DNA of 30,473 nucleotides from a virus: positions 44,171 to 74,643 of IMG/VR virus record IMGVR_UViG_3300030060_006061; one strand, given 5' to 3'. A program made the position numbers and the translations under genes. A model generated the notes under the pieces. It did not search any database. It had not been told where the DNA came from and saw nothing but the letters and a program-made list of their open reading frames with translations. This document shows, in pieces, positions 17,756 to 26,614 of the stretch. How positions within the stretch are numbered: the stretch's first letter is position 1; every line of letters begins with the position of its first letter.

Positions 17756-18792
17756 TGGCAATACTTAAAGTCGATACAATCTCTGGAATTGGCACTGAAG
17801 GGCCAGTATTTGAAGGAGACATAGAATTTACAAGTCAAAACTTTTTAACACTTCCAAAGGGTGATACAACACAAAGAGGAAGAGGTCGTGCTGTGTTATT
17901 TGGTGGTAGTATAACTCCTGTTAGTCCTAATTTTTCATCCAATATCGATTACGTAGAGATGAGATCGTCGGGAGTTGGAGTGAGATTTGGCAATTTGAGT
18001 GCTGGTAATTCTTTTATGGGTTCATTTTCATCATCAACTCGTGGAATAAGTTTTGGTGGTCAACCCTCATCCCCTAATGGTCAAACAGATACTATAGAGT
18101 TTGTTACAATATCAACAGAAAGTAATGCAACAGATTTTGGTAATTTAGATAGAGGTAGAAGACAATTACAGGGTATGGGTCACTCTAACCAAACAAGAGG
18201 AATACTTGCTGGTGGTGGAGGAGATGCACCATTAGCACCAGATAATGTCATTCAGTTTGTTACAATCGCAACCACAGGTAATGCATCAGACTTTGGTGAT
18301 GTTTCTACATCAATCAGTAGAGCATCGGCAACAGGATCTTCAACAAGAATGTTAATAGCTGGTGGATCAACACCAACAGCTATAAATACCATACAATTTG
18401 TCACCATAGCAACCACTGGTAATCCTACAGACTTTGGTGATTTATCTGCAGTAAGAATGGGAATGGGAAGAGCTTCAAACGGTGTTCGTGGTGTTTTTGC
18501 TGGTGGATACACTCCATCCTTAGTTAACATCATTGAATTTGTCAATATAGCGACCACTGGTAACACCACAGACTTTGGTGATTTTTCAACTGCTAAAAGT
18601 AACATGGGGAGTGCTAATAATTCAATCATTGGAATTTTTCAAGGTGGTGGAACTCCTTCAAGAACCACAACAATACAATCCATAACAATAGCGACCACTG
18701 GTGATGCTGTTGAATATGGTGATTGTAATATTACTGATCCTTTATTTGGAAGAGAGGGTTGTTCTGACAGTCACGGAGGTTTAACAGAATGA
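17755..18792 (+). CDS. Short SGxxGP-type six-repeat propeller protein
   Basis: 345 residues from the ATG at 17755, chosen by ribosome site and by the family pattern (MAILKVDTISGIGTEGPVFE). The N-terminal ~44 residues continue FEGDIEFTSQNFLTLPKGDT then TQRGRGR, leading straight into the first repeat at Arg45 with no RFNTD module. Six repeats follow; repeat 1 is divergent (GVGVRFGNL) and repeat 6 begins Ile-Gly-Ile instead of Arg-Gly. The C-terminus is CSDSHGGLTE. Its stop overlaps the next start as ATGA. The next gene opens with the RFNTD module that this protein lacks. Confidence 0.77.
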   Translation: MAILKVDTISGIGTEGPVFEGDIEFTSQNFLTLPKGDTTQRGRGRAVLFGGSITPVSPNFSSNIDYVEMRSSGVGVRFGNLSAGNSFMGSFSSSTRGISFGGQPSSPNGQTDTIEFVTISTESNATDFGNLDRGRRQLQGMGHSNQTRGILAGGGGDAPLAPDNVIQFVTIATTGNASDFGDVSTSISRASATGSSTRMLIAGGSTPTAINTIQFVTIATTGNPTDFGDLSAVRMGMGRASNGVRGVFAGGYTPSLVNIIEFVNIATTGNTTDFGDFSTAKSNMGSANNSIIGIFQGGGTPSRTTTIQSITIATTGDAVEYGDCNITDPLFGREGCSDSHGGLTE

Positions 18793-19820
18793 GTATCAAT
18801 CCAGTCGAAATTCCAACAGGAGCAGTCAGATATAATACTGACAGTAATAAGATGGAGGTATATATTGGTGACACATGGATGGAAGTCGCTGTAAGTTCAC
18901 CAAATCTTGATGGTGGTGCTCGTGGAATCGTTATGGGTGGAAATCCGGGTGTAAATACTATTGATTTCTTTACAATTTCAACTGCAGGAAATGCATCAGA
19001 TTTTGGTGATTTACTTACCACATCATATTTAGGTGCATCAGGAGGAAGTCGCACTCGTGGAATATGTGTTATAGGAACACCAAGTCATAGTGATAAATTG
19101 GAATTTATTACAATCTCATCCACAGGAAATGCACAAGATTTTGGTGATCAATCTCATAGTAATCATAAAAGAAACATATCTAATGGTGGAAGTGAAACAA
19201 GGATGATAATCGCTGGAGGGATATATGGAAATAACCCATATACTTATTATAATTCAATGGAATTTGTCACTATTGCATCAACAGGAAATACAGTAGATTT
19301 TGGTGACATGACCGCGGCAAGAACTCAACCCTTTACTGCATCCAGCCCAACAAGATTTCTTACTCTTGGTGGTTATCAATCATCTTCACCAAATGCAAGT
19401 GATGTTATTGAATTTGTGACGACTGCATCCACGGGTAATTCTCAAGACTTTGGTGATTTAATGGAAGGTAATAGTGGAACTCCTGCGAGTTGCTCTAATT
19501 CAACAAGGGCAATAACATTTGGTGGTAGAATTGACGGAACATCAACAACAATAAGTAAAATTCAAACTGTACAAATAGCGACTGGGGGAAATGCAAGAAA
19601 ATTTGGAGATTTGACTGAATCTGTAAGATTTGCTTCGGGTACATCTAGTAAAACAAGAGGAGTTAGAATCGCTGGTTATAAAGTTCCAGCTAACGCTGAT
19701 GTGGATACAATGGATTACATCAATATATCCACAGAGGGGGATGCAGTTGATTTTGGAAACCTAACAAGATCAACTCGTTCAAGTGGAACTGCAACCTCAA
19801 GTGATCATGGTGGGTTGTAA
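18789..19820 (+). CDS. Short RFNTD-type six-repeat propeller protein 3
   Basis: 343 residues; ATGA overlap upstream and GGAGGT at 18775-18780. The N-terminus is MSINPVEIPTGAVRYNTDSN then KMEVYIGDTW, followed by SSPNLDGGARG at residues ~36-46, also seen near the propeller start of the 13965 gene. Six repeats run from Arg45. Loops are variable: repeat 2 is His/Lys-rich (QSHSNHKRNISNGG) and repeat 3 is Tyr-rich (YGNNPYTYYNSM). Repeat 5 reads RKFGDL. It ends SSDHGGL with GGTGGG codons, so no ribosome site is built in. A 54-base gap with promoter-like sequence follows. Last gene of the first propeller block. Confidence 0.76.
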   Translation: MSINPVEIPTGAVRYNTDSNKMEVYIGDTWMEVAVSSPNLDGGARGIVMGGNPGVNTIDFFTISTAGNASDFGDLLTTSYLGASGGSRTRGICVIGTPSHSDKLEFITISSTGNAQDFGDQSHSNHKRNISNGGSETRMIIAGGIYGNNPYTYYNSMEFVTIASTGNTVDFGDMTAARTQPFTASSPTRFLTLGGYQSSSPNASDVIEFVTTASTGNSQDFGDLMEGNSGTPASCSNSTRAITFGGRIDGTSTTISKIQTVQIATGGNARKFGDLTESVRFASGTSSKTRGVRIAGYKVPANADVDTMDYINISTEGDAVDFGNLTRSTRSSGTATSSDHGGL

Positions 19821-19848
19821 AAATACATAGATTCTGCTATACTAAATA
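19815..19848 (+). promoter_or_regulatory. Composite promoter: sigma70-like -35/-10 overlapping a late-type box
   Basis: TTGTAA (19815-19820), a 17-base spacer and TATACT (19838-19843) form a plausible sigma70-type promoter. ACTAAATA (19841-19848) overlaps the -10 and resembles the NATAAATA late box with one change. The site lies in the largest gap of the window, before the four-gene non-propeller cassette, so that cassette may be expressed earlier than, or independently of, the fibres. Confidence 0.45.
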
Positions 19849-19874
19849 CATCAGTCATAACTTATTGAATAATA

Positions 19875-20786
19875 ATGGATTCAGAAAAGTCAGCAGCAAT
19901 TACGGAAGTTGAACTCACTCCTGGCTCTGCGATATCAGTTAGTGATCTAAAACAAGATTTAACAAACCTTACTCCTGAGTATAAGGGAATGTTAAGTCAT
20001 ATAGAAGAGACACTACCTGCAACAAATGCAGCATGTGATAACTTTTATAAGTCACACTCACAGATGATGACGGTGACATTAGATATCACTGATCTTACAC
20101 CTATTCGTAGCATCAAGCATACTCTTGCATCAATCGAAAGAACAAAGAGTGCGATCATGGAAGCACAGATTAATATGAAAAAGAATGAGGTGAAGATTAA
20201 GAAGAAGCAAAGAGAGATAGATAACTGCGAAGATACTTTAGATCAAGAGGAACTACAGATTGAGCTGATCGAACTACTTAATAACAATCGTAGTATTGAG
20301 AACTCAATGAAAGGTGCGATTCGTAAGATGTCATTTTTGATGACGCAGTATCGTTCTGTTCTTGATCACATTGGTAAGGATTATATCACAGAGGAAGATT
20401 ATGAAAGGGAAGAGAAACGCTATCATGTCATGACTGCATTGAAGCAAGCACTTAACTCTGCAAGACCTCGTGGTGGTGTGATTGATGAAGGTAACTCAAT
20501 TTACTTATTTGACATCGGTGTCAACGTATCACATGCACAGGCAGAGATATTCAACTATCTCAAGATTGAGAATGAAATGATCTCAAAAGGTCAAGCACCA
20601 TCACATGAAATGACAGTTGAATGGCTTGAGAAGTGTGCAGATAAGTTCCAAGATTGTTCAGAAAGATTTGCAGCAAGTCGTGGATTCACAATACTTGATG
20701 AGAAATCATTGACAAGAGAAGATCAAGTGACTATGCTACCTTCAAGGGCAGACGCAGAGTATGCGAAACTAAAAGAAGCAGAGTAA
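19875..20786 (+). CDS. Conserved-type phage protein with central coiled coil, function unknown
   Basis: 303 residues, with no clear Shine-Dalgarno but a promoter candidate just upstream. The composition is unlike the fibres: Lys/Glu-rich and mostly helical. Residues ~80-155 look like a coiled coil (heptad-like TLASIERTKSAIMEAQINMK and KKNEVKIKKKQREIDN). A second helical part begins near TEEDYEREEKRYHVMTALKQ, and the centre of the C-terminal half reads GNSIYLFDIGVNVSHAQAEI. There is no signal peptide or membrane segment, and Cys residues are scattered. It lies between the last propeller gene and the glycosyltransferase. I do not recognise the family; a structural, scaffold or assembly role would fit but is not shown. 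Confidence 0.7.
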   Translation: MDSEKSAAITEVELTPGSAISVSDLKQDLTNLTPEYKGMLSHIEETLPATNAACDNFYKSHSQMMTVTLDITDLTPIRSIKHTLASIERTKSAIMEAQINMKKNEVKIKKKQREIDNCEDTLDQEELQIELIELLNNNRSIENSMKGAIRKMSFLMTQYRSVLDHIGKDYITEEDYEREEKRYHVMTALKQALNSARPRGGVIDEGNSIYLFDIGVNVSHAQAEIFNYLKIENEMISKGQAPSHEMTVEWLEKCADKFQDCSERFAASRGFTILDEKSLTREDQVTMLPSRADAEYAKLKEAE

Positions 20787-20788
20787 TT

Positions 20789-21511
20789 ATGATTCATCTT
20801 GTAATTGGTACACCCATGTATGGTGGGATGTGCACTAGCGAATATACACAATCGTTATTAAATTTAAGTGAGGCAGCAAATAAGTCTGAAGGTGTCAAAC
20901 TCACAACGATCTTTCTTGGTAATGAAAGTTTGATACAACGTGGGAGAAATACAATCGCACATCACTTTATGAACCTACCTGATGCGACTCACTTGTTATT
21001 CATTGATGCTGACATCAAATTTCGCACTGAAGATATTGTGAAGATGATACAGGCAGATAAGTCTCTTATCATAGGCCCTGTTGCATTGAAAGGTTACAAC
21101 TGGGATGAGATACGTCAAGCAGCGGTAAATGGTGAAGATGATATTGGTAGAACAGGTGGTGTTTTTAATATTAATAGGCTTCCCGGTGTGGATATGATGA
21201 ATGAGAATGAACCATTTGAAATCGAACATGGCGGTAATGCATTTATGATGATACGTCGCGATTGTTTTGAGACATTGAAACCCCACACTCCCATATATAC
21301 TAATGGAGGAAGATCTCTACCTGACGGTGTAGAAATAAAAGACTACTTTCGTGTAGAGATAAATAAAGATACGAATCATTTATTATCTGAAGATTATTTC
21401 TTCTGTCATTCATATCGACAAGTAGGTGGAAAGGTCTGGTGTGCTCCTTGGGTGGAGACCGGACATTTTGGTTCACATCTCTTTAATGGTAAATACACTA
21501 GGAACAATTAA
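20789..21511 (+). CDS. GT-A-type glycosyltransferase-like protein
   Basis: 240 residues, two bases after the previous stop. Domain signs are: MIHLVIGTPMYGGMCTSEY at the N-terminus (first Rossmann strand and loop), RGRNTIAHHFM, then THLLFIDADIKF with the metal/nucleotide-sugar Asp-Ala-Asp at residues 73-75, LIIGPVALKGYNWDEIRQA, an acceptor-side GGNAFMMIRRDCFE, and near the end LSEDYFFCHSYRQVGGKVW followed by TGHFG, whose His could be a metal ligand. This pattern fits short phage-encoded family-2-like transferases that move a sugar from a nucleotide sugar. Donor and acceptor cannot be told. Neighbours suggest that the target is a virion protein or a host surface glycan. Cytoplasmic; no membrane anchor seen. 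Confidence 0.75.
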   Translation: MIHLVIGTPMYGGMCTSEYTQSLLNLSEAANKSEGVKLTTIFLGNESLIQRGRNTIAHHFMNLPDATHLLFIDADIKFRTEDIVKMIQADKSLIIGPVALKGYNWDEIRQAAVNGEDDIGRTGGVFNINRLPGVDMMNENEPFEIEHGGNAFMMIRRDCFETLKPHTPIYTNGGRSLPDGVEIKDYFRVEINKDTNHLLSEDYFFCHSYRQVGGKVWCAPWVETGHFGSHLFNGKYTRNN

Positions 21512-21516
21512 CGAAA

Positions 21517-22323
21517 ATGGCACAACCAATCGTAAAATATACATTAAATAAGAAAGGGCAAGTGCCTGAGTGGATTAACACTGGCTCATCTTCATTTGCC
21601 GGTGAACATAGTATTTCTGGAAATAAAACAGGATATATACCAAAGTATGAATCTCCACAAGATACGATCTTTTTGGGAATTGCATCTGGTGATCCAGATC
21701 CAGATGGAACTCCTGATGATTACGTTGGAATCATTACAACAAAAGCATTACTACAAAGTTATATAACAGCAACAGGATCGACATTACAATATAAAACAAC
21801 AACTCCAACAGTCACAGGTATTCAAACATCTGTAACAACTGGATTATCCACTGCATGGAATCAAGAGGAATACTCTGGTGGATTATCAACAACAACATCT
21901 ACAAAATACACAGCTTCAGGTGTTGGAACAGTTGCAACTTTATCTGGATCAACGGTTACAAAAGTTGTAGTCGCAACAGATACAACAACAGGTAGTTCTG
22001 ACGCAACAACTGATACACCGATTGTAATTGATGCAGCATCTACATTAAGTGGAGTTTCAACATCATCATCTGTTGGAGTCGTAACAACCACAAACGATGC
22101 AGGTCTTGCAGTCACTACAACAACTACGACTTACACAACATCATATACTTACACTGATGTACAGACCACATCCTCAACATCAACATCTGAAACAACAACA
22201 GATGGAGTGACAACAAGAACTGACACAGTGACAACGACTGAATCTACAAATTATGATACCAGTTATGATTATGCAGCAGAAGCAACAAGACTCTGGAATA
22301 TATACACGGCACTTAATTCATAG
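21517..22323 (+). CDS. Thr/Ser-rich protein of unknown function
   Basis: 268 residues, with no clear ribosome site. The first ~75 residues form a compact-looking part: MAQPIVKYTLNKKGQVPEWI, SSFAGEHSISGNKTGYIPKY and an Asp/Pro-rich turn GDPDPDGTPDDY that could bind a cation. From ~85 to ~250 the chain is dominated by Thr and Ser in beta-like or extended repeats (TYTTSYTYTDVQTTSSTSTS). The end, YDYAAEATRLWNIYTALNS, is helical. It looks like a stalk or structural protein. It sits directly between the glycosyltransferase and the sulfotransferase, so it could be a substrate for O-linked modification; that is inference. Not recognised as a known family. Confidence 0.6.
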   Translation: MAQPIVKYTLNKKGQVPEWINTGSSSFAGEHSISGNKTGYIPKYESPQDTIFLGIASGDPDPDGTPDDYVGIITTKALLQSYITATGSTLQYKTTTPTVTGIQTSVTTGLSTAWNQEEYSGGLSTTTSTKYTASGVGTVATLSGSTVTKVVVATDTTTGSSDATTDTPIVIDAASTLSGVSTSSSVGVVTTTNDAGLAVTTTTTTYTTSYTYTDVQTTSSTSTSETTTDGVTTRTDTVTTTESTNYDTSYDYAAEATRLWNIYTALNS

Positions 22324-22329
22324 TAATAT

Positions 22330-23124
22330 ATGAAATTTTATTTTGATTGTGGACTCCCTCGTTCGGGATCCACTCTTTTGACTGCGATATTAAATCAAAA
22401 CCCTAATATTCATGCTGGAACATTATCTCCAGTGATGGAATTAATGTATTATACGAATGAGATACTACATAGGGAACAAGCACAGGCATTTCCAAAACCA
22501 AAAGTATTTCAAGAGATAGTAACAAATAATATTATTAATTATTATTCTGATGTAAAAAATGAAGTGGTTGTTGATAAGTGCAGAGCATGGCCTGCACACA
22601 TAGATTTGTTAAAAAGATATGTGACTAATAATCCAAAATTGATATGCACAGTGCGTCATCCATTAGACATACTTGCATCCTTTATTACTTTATTTCATAA
22701 AGACGGAACACCTAACTTTATTGATAGAGCAATGACAGAGAGGAAAATACCAATCACAGATGATAATCGTTGTCATTATATGATGAATCCGGGTGGTATT
22801 GTGTGGGAATCAATGAACGCACTCGCAACAGCATTTAGACAGAAACAGCAACATCACATACACCTTATACAATATGATGATCTTGTATCTAATCCATCAC
22901 AAGAGATTGCAAAACTACATGGATTTTTAGAGTTAGATCCGTATGTTTACAATTTTGATAATATTGTAGCTAAAGATAGAGAGAAAGATACTGAGGTATA
23001 TGGATTACCAACGATGCATGAAATAAGAAAGAAAGTTAATAAAATATCTAAACCATATCAAGAAGTGTTGAGTGTTGATGTGATAAATAAATATATTAAC
23101 TATGATTTTTGGAATCAGCAATAG
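22330..23124 (+). CDS. PAPS-dependent sulfotransferase-like protein
   Basis: 264 residues, close to the usual size of single-domain sulfotransferases. The 5'-phosphosulfate loop is GLPRSGSTLLTAILNQNP (Pro10-Arg-Ser-Gly-Ser-Thr15), immediately after the first strand. The 3'-phosphate site is TVRHPLDILASF (Arg109 ... Ser117). Further support comes from VVVDKCRAWPAHIDLLKRYV between them and from IQYDDLVSNPSQEIAKLHGF downstream, a standard helix in this fold. Such enzymes move sulfate from PAPS to sugars, lipids or tyrosine. The acceptor here is unknown; nearby candidates are the Thr/Ser-rich protein, glycans made by the upstream transferase, or host surface sugars. The stop TAG touches the ATG of the next propeller gene. 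Confidence 0.83.
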   Translation: MKFYFDCGLPRSGSTLLTAILNQNPNIHAGTLSPVMELMYYTNEILHREQAQAFPKPKVFQEIVTNNIINYYSDVKNEVVVDKCRAWPAHIDLLKRYVTNNPKLICTVRHPLDILASFITLFHKDGTPNFIDRAMTERKIPITDDNRCHYMMNPGGIVWESMNALATAFRQKQQHHIHLIQYDDLVSNPSQEIAKLHGFLELDPYVYNFDNIVAKDREKDTEVYGLPTMHEIRKKVNKISKPYQEVLSVDVINKYINYDFWNQQ

Positions 23125-24273
23125 ATGTCAGAAGTTAGGGTCAACAATTTATCAAACGAGAATAATACAGGTGGCCCTACTATATCAGGTATCACAACAT
23201 ATTCTGGCAGTCATTTCTTTGTGCCACCACAGGGAGATACTGCGAGTAGACCATCTGGTTGCAAGCCAGGATCATTAAGATTTAACACAGATAATGCAAA
23301 GTTAGAATATTTTAGAGGAGATACGATTGGTTGGACAGAAATAGAGGCAAGTAATGAAGAGTTAGGACAAGATCAGCATACCGTTACAGGACAAACTGGA
23401 ATGGCGATTAGGGGATTATACGCTGGAGGTGGAACCCCAACTCGTGTTGATACGATTGATTACATAATTCTATCAACACCCGGTAATGCAATCGATTTTG
23501 GTAATTTACCAGACACAAACTCAAACACACTCGGCACGGTTTCATCAAGATCAAGGGCATTATTTGGTGGTGGATATCCATATACAAATAGAATTGGTTT
23601 TGTTGTTTTTGCAACTCAGGGAAATACCACTGATTTTGGAAATCTTTCACAGTCAAGAAGTAATTTAAATGGTCTTGGTGATGGTATTCGTGGAGTTTTT
23701 GTTGGAGGATACACTGGGTCAAATCAAACCACAATGGATTATGTTACTGTCGCACAAACAGGAGATGCTGTTGACTTTGGAGATCTTTCAGGAGTAACAA
23801 ACTCTGGATTAATTGCTAATTCATCAACTCGTGGTTTGATAGGTGGTATCAGTAATGGAGCTAATACAATTGATTTTATTACAATTAGAACAACAGGAAA
23901 TGCAACAGACTTTGGTGATATGACAGTTGGAAGATCTGGAGGGGCGGTCGGGCCATTTTGTAATGCAACGAGAGGGATATTTGCTGCTGGATACTCTGGT
24001 GGTGATCTTAATGTTCTTGATTTTGTTACAATGGCAACCAAAGGAAATGCATTAGACTTTGGTGATTTGATACAAGCTGTATCTCAATCGGGTGCTGTAT
24101 CATCACCAACTCGTGGAATGCTTATGGGCGGTATTGGTGGATCTCCGAGAGTAGCATTAAATACTATTCAAGAAACACAATTAGCATCAGCAGGAAACGC
24201 ACAAGATTTTGGAGACATCTCACAGTCCAGAAACGGTGGTGGTGGTATATCTAATGGTCACGGAGGTTTATAA
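23125..24273 (+). CDS. Fused SGxxGP + RFNTD six-repeat propeller protein 1
   Basis: 382 residues. The N-terminal ~95 residues contain both short modules in series: MSEVRVNNLSNENNTGGPTI and SGITTYSGSHFFVPPQGDTA, then PGSLRFNTDNAKLEYFRGDT and IGW. A linker (NEELGQDQHTVTGQTGMAI) leads to six repeats from Arg96. Repeat 2 reads IGFVVFATQGNTTDFGNL, and repeat 4 has a Gly-rich loop VGRSGGAVGPF. It ends ISNGHGGL. The first gene of the second propeller block has no obvious ribosome site, unlike its paralogues, and directly abuts the sulfotransferase stop. Its end supplies GGAGGT (24262-24267) for the next gene. Confidence 0.77.
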   Translation: MSEVRVNNLSNENNTGGPTISGITTYSGSHFFVPPQGDTASRPSGCKPGSLRFNTDNAKLEYFRGDTIGWTEIEASNEELGQDQHTVTGQTGMAIRGLYAGGGTPTRVDTIDYIILSTPGNAIDFGNLPDTNSNTLGTVSSRSRALFGGGYPYTNRIGFVVFATQGNTTDFGNLSQSRSNLNGLGDGIRGVFVGGYTGSNQTTMDYVTVAQTGDAVDFGDLSGVTNSGLIANSSTRGLIGGISNGANTIDFITIRTTGNATDFGDMTVGRSGGAVGPFCNATRGIFAAGYSGGDLNVLDFVTMATKGNALDFGDLIQAVSQSGAVSSPTRGMLMGGIGGSPRVALNTIQETQLASAGNAQDFGDISQSRNGGGGISNGHGGL

Positions 24274-25457
24274 TGTCTGAAATCAATTCTTCTAATTTTA
24301 AAAAGGAACATGGTGATCTTGCACCGGATCTTGTTGGTGTTACAGAACTTACATCACCTTATTTCTTTGTGCCACCATCAGGAACAACAGGAGAGAGACC
24401 AGATGATTGTGAGCCCGGCACAATGAGATTTAATACTGATGTTGGAAGTCTTGAGATATTTCGTGGTAAGACAATTGGATGGGAACAGATACAAAGAAGA
24501 GAAAGTCAATATCTAGGAGGAGGAACAGGATCGAATACTGGAACTGGAACTCGTGTTTTACAAGCAGGAGGTAATTCACCGTCATTAAATAATAATGTCA
24601 TACAATTTGTTACTATCTCAACATTTGGAAATGCTCAAGATTTTGGTGACTTAAGTTACAATGGTGGAAACAGTAGAGGATCAGCATCATCAAACACTCG
24701 TGCTCTATTTGCTAATGATTCTCACTATAACACTATAGTTTTTTGTACCTTTGCATCTCTAGGAAACTCAACAAATTTCGGTGACACAACTTATACAGGA
24801 AGATATAAATGCGGATTATCCAACCAAATTCGTGGAATATTTGCTGGTGGAAATACCACACCAAGTTCACCTGCATCTAGTATTAATACAATAGATTCTG
24901 TCACGATTCCACAAACGGGAAATGCAGTAGATTTTGGTAATTTATCTGTAGCTCGTGCATATATAGCCACTTGTTCATCATCAACTCGTGGTGTGTTCGC
25001 TGCTGGTTATAGGTCATCACCAGTTAGTTCTGGTTCTAGCACCGTAGACTTTATCACAATCACATCAACAGGAAATGCAACAGACTTTGGTGATACTATT
25101 GGTACTCAATATGGTTGTGCTGGAGCATCAAACGCTACAAGAGGTATTATATCTGGTGGACACCTTGCCCCTTCAGGTAACACTAATACAATGCAATTCA
25201 TAACTATTGCGACAACAGGAAATAGTATAGATTTTGGTGATATGGTTCAAGCATATGCGGTTCGTGTTCATGGTGGTTCATCATCATCAACTCGTGCTCT
25301 TTTTATGGGTGGATACAGAACTTCTGGATCACCAAATGCAACAAATGAGATTAACTCGGTTGAAATCGCAACGACAGGAAATGCAACTGATTTCGGTGAT
25401 CTAACAAATGCACCAATGTATACAGCCGCAACATCTAATGGTCATGGAGGTTTATAA
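24273..25457 (+). CDS. Fused SGxxGP + RFNTD six-repeat propeller protein 2
   Basis: 394 residues; TAATG overlap. The N-terminus is MSEINSSNFKKEHGDLAPDL then TELTSPYFFVPPSGTTGERP, and the RFNTD part is PGTMRFNTDVGSLEIFRGKT. A linker GGGTGSNTGTGTR precedes the repeats, which begin at Arg94. Repeat 2 is short (RALFANDSHYNTIVF) and carries Cys; repeats 3 and 4 have long Ser/Pro loops (NTTPSSPASSINT, YRSSPVSSGSSTV). It ends ATSNGHGGL. Of the window it is most like the gene that follows, sharing the FRGKT..GW and GGGTGSNTG stretches, which points to recent duplication of the pair. Confidence 0.77.
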   Translation: MSEINSSNFKKEHGDLAPDLVGVTELTSPYFFVPPSGTTGERPDDCEPGTMRFNTDVGSLEIFRGKTIGWEQIQRRESQYLGGGTGSNTGTGTRVLQAGGNSPSLNNNVIQFVTISTFGNAQDFGDLSYNGGNSRGSASSNTRALFANDSHYNTIVFCTFASLGNSTNFGDTTYTGRYKCGLSNQIRGIFAGGNTTPSSPASSINTIDSVTIPQTGNAVDFGNLSVARAYIATCSSSTRGVFAAGYRSSPVSSGSSTVDFITITSTGNATDFGDTIGTQYGCAGASNATRGIISGGHLAPSGNTNTMQFITIATTGNSIDFGDMVQAYAVRVHGGSSSSTRALFMGGYRTSGSPNATNEINSVEIATTGNATDFGDLTNAPMYTAATSNGHGGL

Positions 25458-26614
25458 TGTCACAAATTAATATCAGAAACTTATCAAACGAAAATGATGA
25501 TGGATCACCAGAGATAGTTGGTGTATCTACATTTTCTGCAACATCATTCTTTGTGCCACCAAAAGGATCAACAGCAGACAGACCATCAGACTGTGAGCCC
25601 GGTTCAATCAGATTTAATACAGATACAGCAAACTTAGAATATTTTAGAGGAAAGACACTTGGTTGGAGTCAGTTTGAATTAGTCACTCCAAATCTTGGTG
25701 GAGGAACAGGATCAAACACTGGTCTTGGAACTCGTGCAGTCATATCTCCTGGCCAAAGATCACCTAGTGGTTACGTAACAGATATAGATTTCATGACCAT
25801 ATCCACTCTTGGAAATGCACAAGATTTTGGTAATGCTGGTCTAACAAGGGATAAATTAGGATCGGGAGGAGATAGAACTCGCGGTTTGTTTATAGGAGGA
25901 GAAGGAGCATCTGACCAAATTGAATTTATTACCTTCGCATCGACAGGAGATGCCACAGACTTTGGTAATATTGGTCATGGTTCTCAGATGAGATTTGTTG
26001 CTGGATGTTCTGATTCAACAAGAACAATTTTTGGTGGTGGATACAATGGGCCAGCATCATACAATACAATTGAATATGTCACAACTCAATCAACAGGAAA
26101 CGGTGTTGATTTTGGTGATCTTATTTCGACTGATAATAATGCAAAAGGTGCGTGTTCTTCATCAACAAGAGGAATATTTGCTGGTGGTGATGAGCATAAC
26201 TATAGTAATCGAACAGATCGAATTGAATTCGTTACAATTAGCACAACAGGAAACTCAACTGACTTTGGCAACTTAACGAGTTCACGAGCAATGATAGGTG
26301 GAGCTTCCAACTCAACAAGAGGATTATTTTTTGGAGGATTTACTCCAAGCGTTACAGATGTAATTGATTTTATCACTATTGCAACAACTGGAAATGCAAC
26401 TGATTTTGGTGATACGACAGTTGCAAGATCAAGAAATTTTGCTGCATCATCACCAACTCGTGCGATAAGTGGTGCTGGTTCCACTCCCAGTGGATCTATA
26501 AATACAGTTGATTTTGTTGAGATATTAACAACAGGAAATGCACTAGATTTTGGTGATTTAGTTGGAACTGGAACTGGTGCTGCGGCTTGTTCGAGTGGTC
26601 ATGGAGGACTCTAA
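25457..26614 (+). CDS. Fused SGxxGP + RFNTD six-repeat propeller protein 3
   Basis: 385 residues; TAATG overlap and GGAGGT at 25446-25451. The N-terminus is MSQINIRNLSNENDDGSPEI then FSATSFFVPPKGSTADRPSD and PGSIRFNTDTANLEYFRGKT. Six repeats run from Arg93; repeat 1 has PGQRSPSG in place of the usual GG turn, and repeat 6 reads RAISGAGSTPSGSIN. It ends CSSGHGGL, where the next-to-last Gly codons read GGAGGA. The stop TAA is embedded in CTCTAAATATT, a weak late-box resemblance. The next gene lacks the SGxxGP module. Confidence 0.77.
   Translation: MSQINIRNLSNENDDGSPEIVGVSTFSATSFFVPPKGSTADRPSDCEPGSIRFNTDTANLEYFRGKTLGWSQFELVTPNLGGGTGSNTGLGTRAVISPGQRSPSGYVTDIDFMTISTLGNAQDFGNAGLTRDKLGSGGDRTRGLFIGGEGASDQIEFITFASTGDATDFGNIGHGSQMRFVAGCSDSTRTIFGGGYNGPASYNTIEYVTTQSTGNGVDFGDLISTDNNAKGACSSSTRGIFAGGDEHNYSNRTDRIEFVTISTTGNSTDFGNLTSSRAMIGGASNSTRGLFFGGFTPSVTDVIDFITIATTGNATDFGDTTVARSRNFAASSPTRAISGAGSTPSGSINTVDFVEILTTGNALDFGDLVGTGTGAAACSSGHGGL

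Larger units (their letters stand above)
8572..19810 (+). repeat. First block of propeller-repeat genes (nine paralogues, 54 units)
   Basis: Units of ~145 bases recur throughout, grouped in sixes at the 3' end of each of nine genes. The best conserved DNA core encodes GNAxDFGD and recurs nearly unchanged, for example at 9370, 10742, 12163 and 13570. Such dispersed homology could support recombination between paralogues. Confidence 0.85.
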
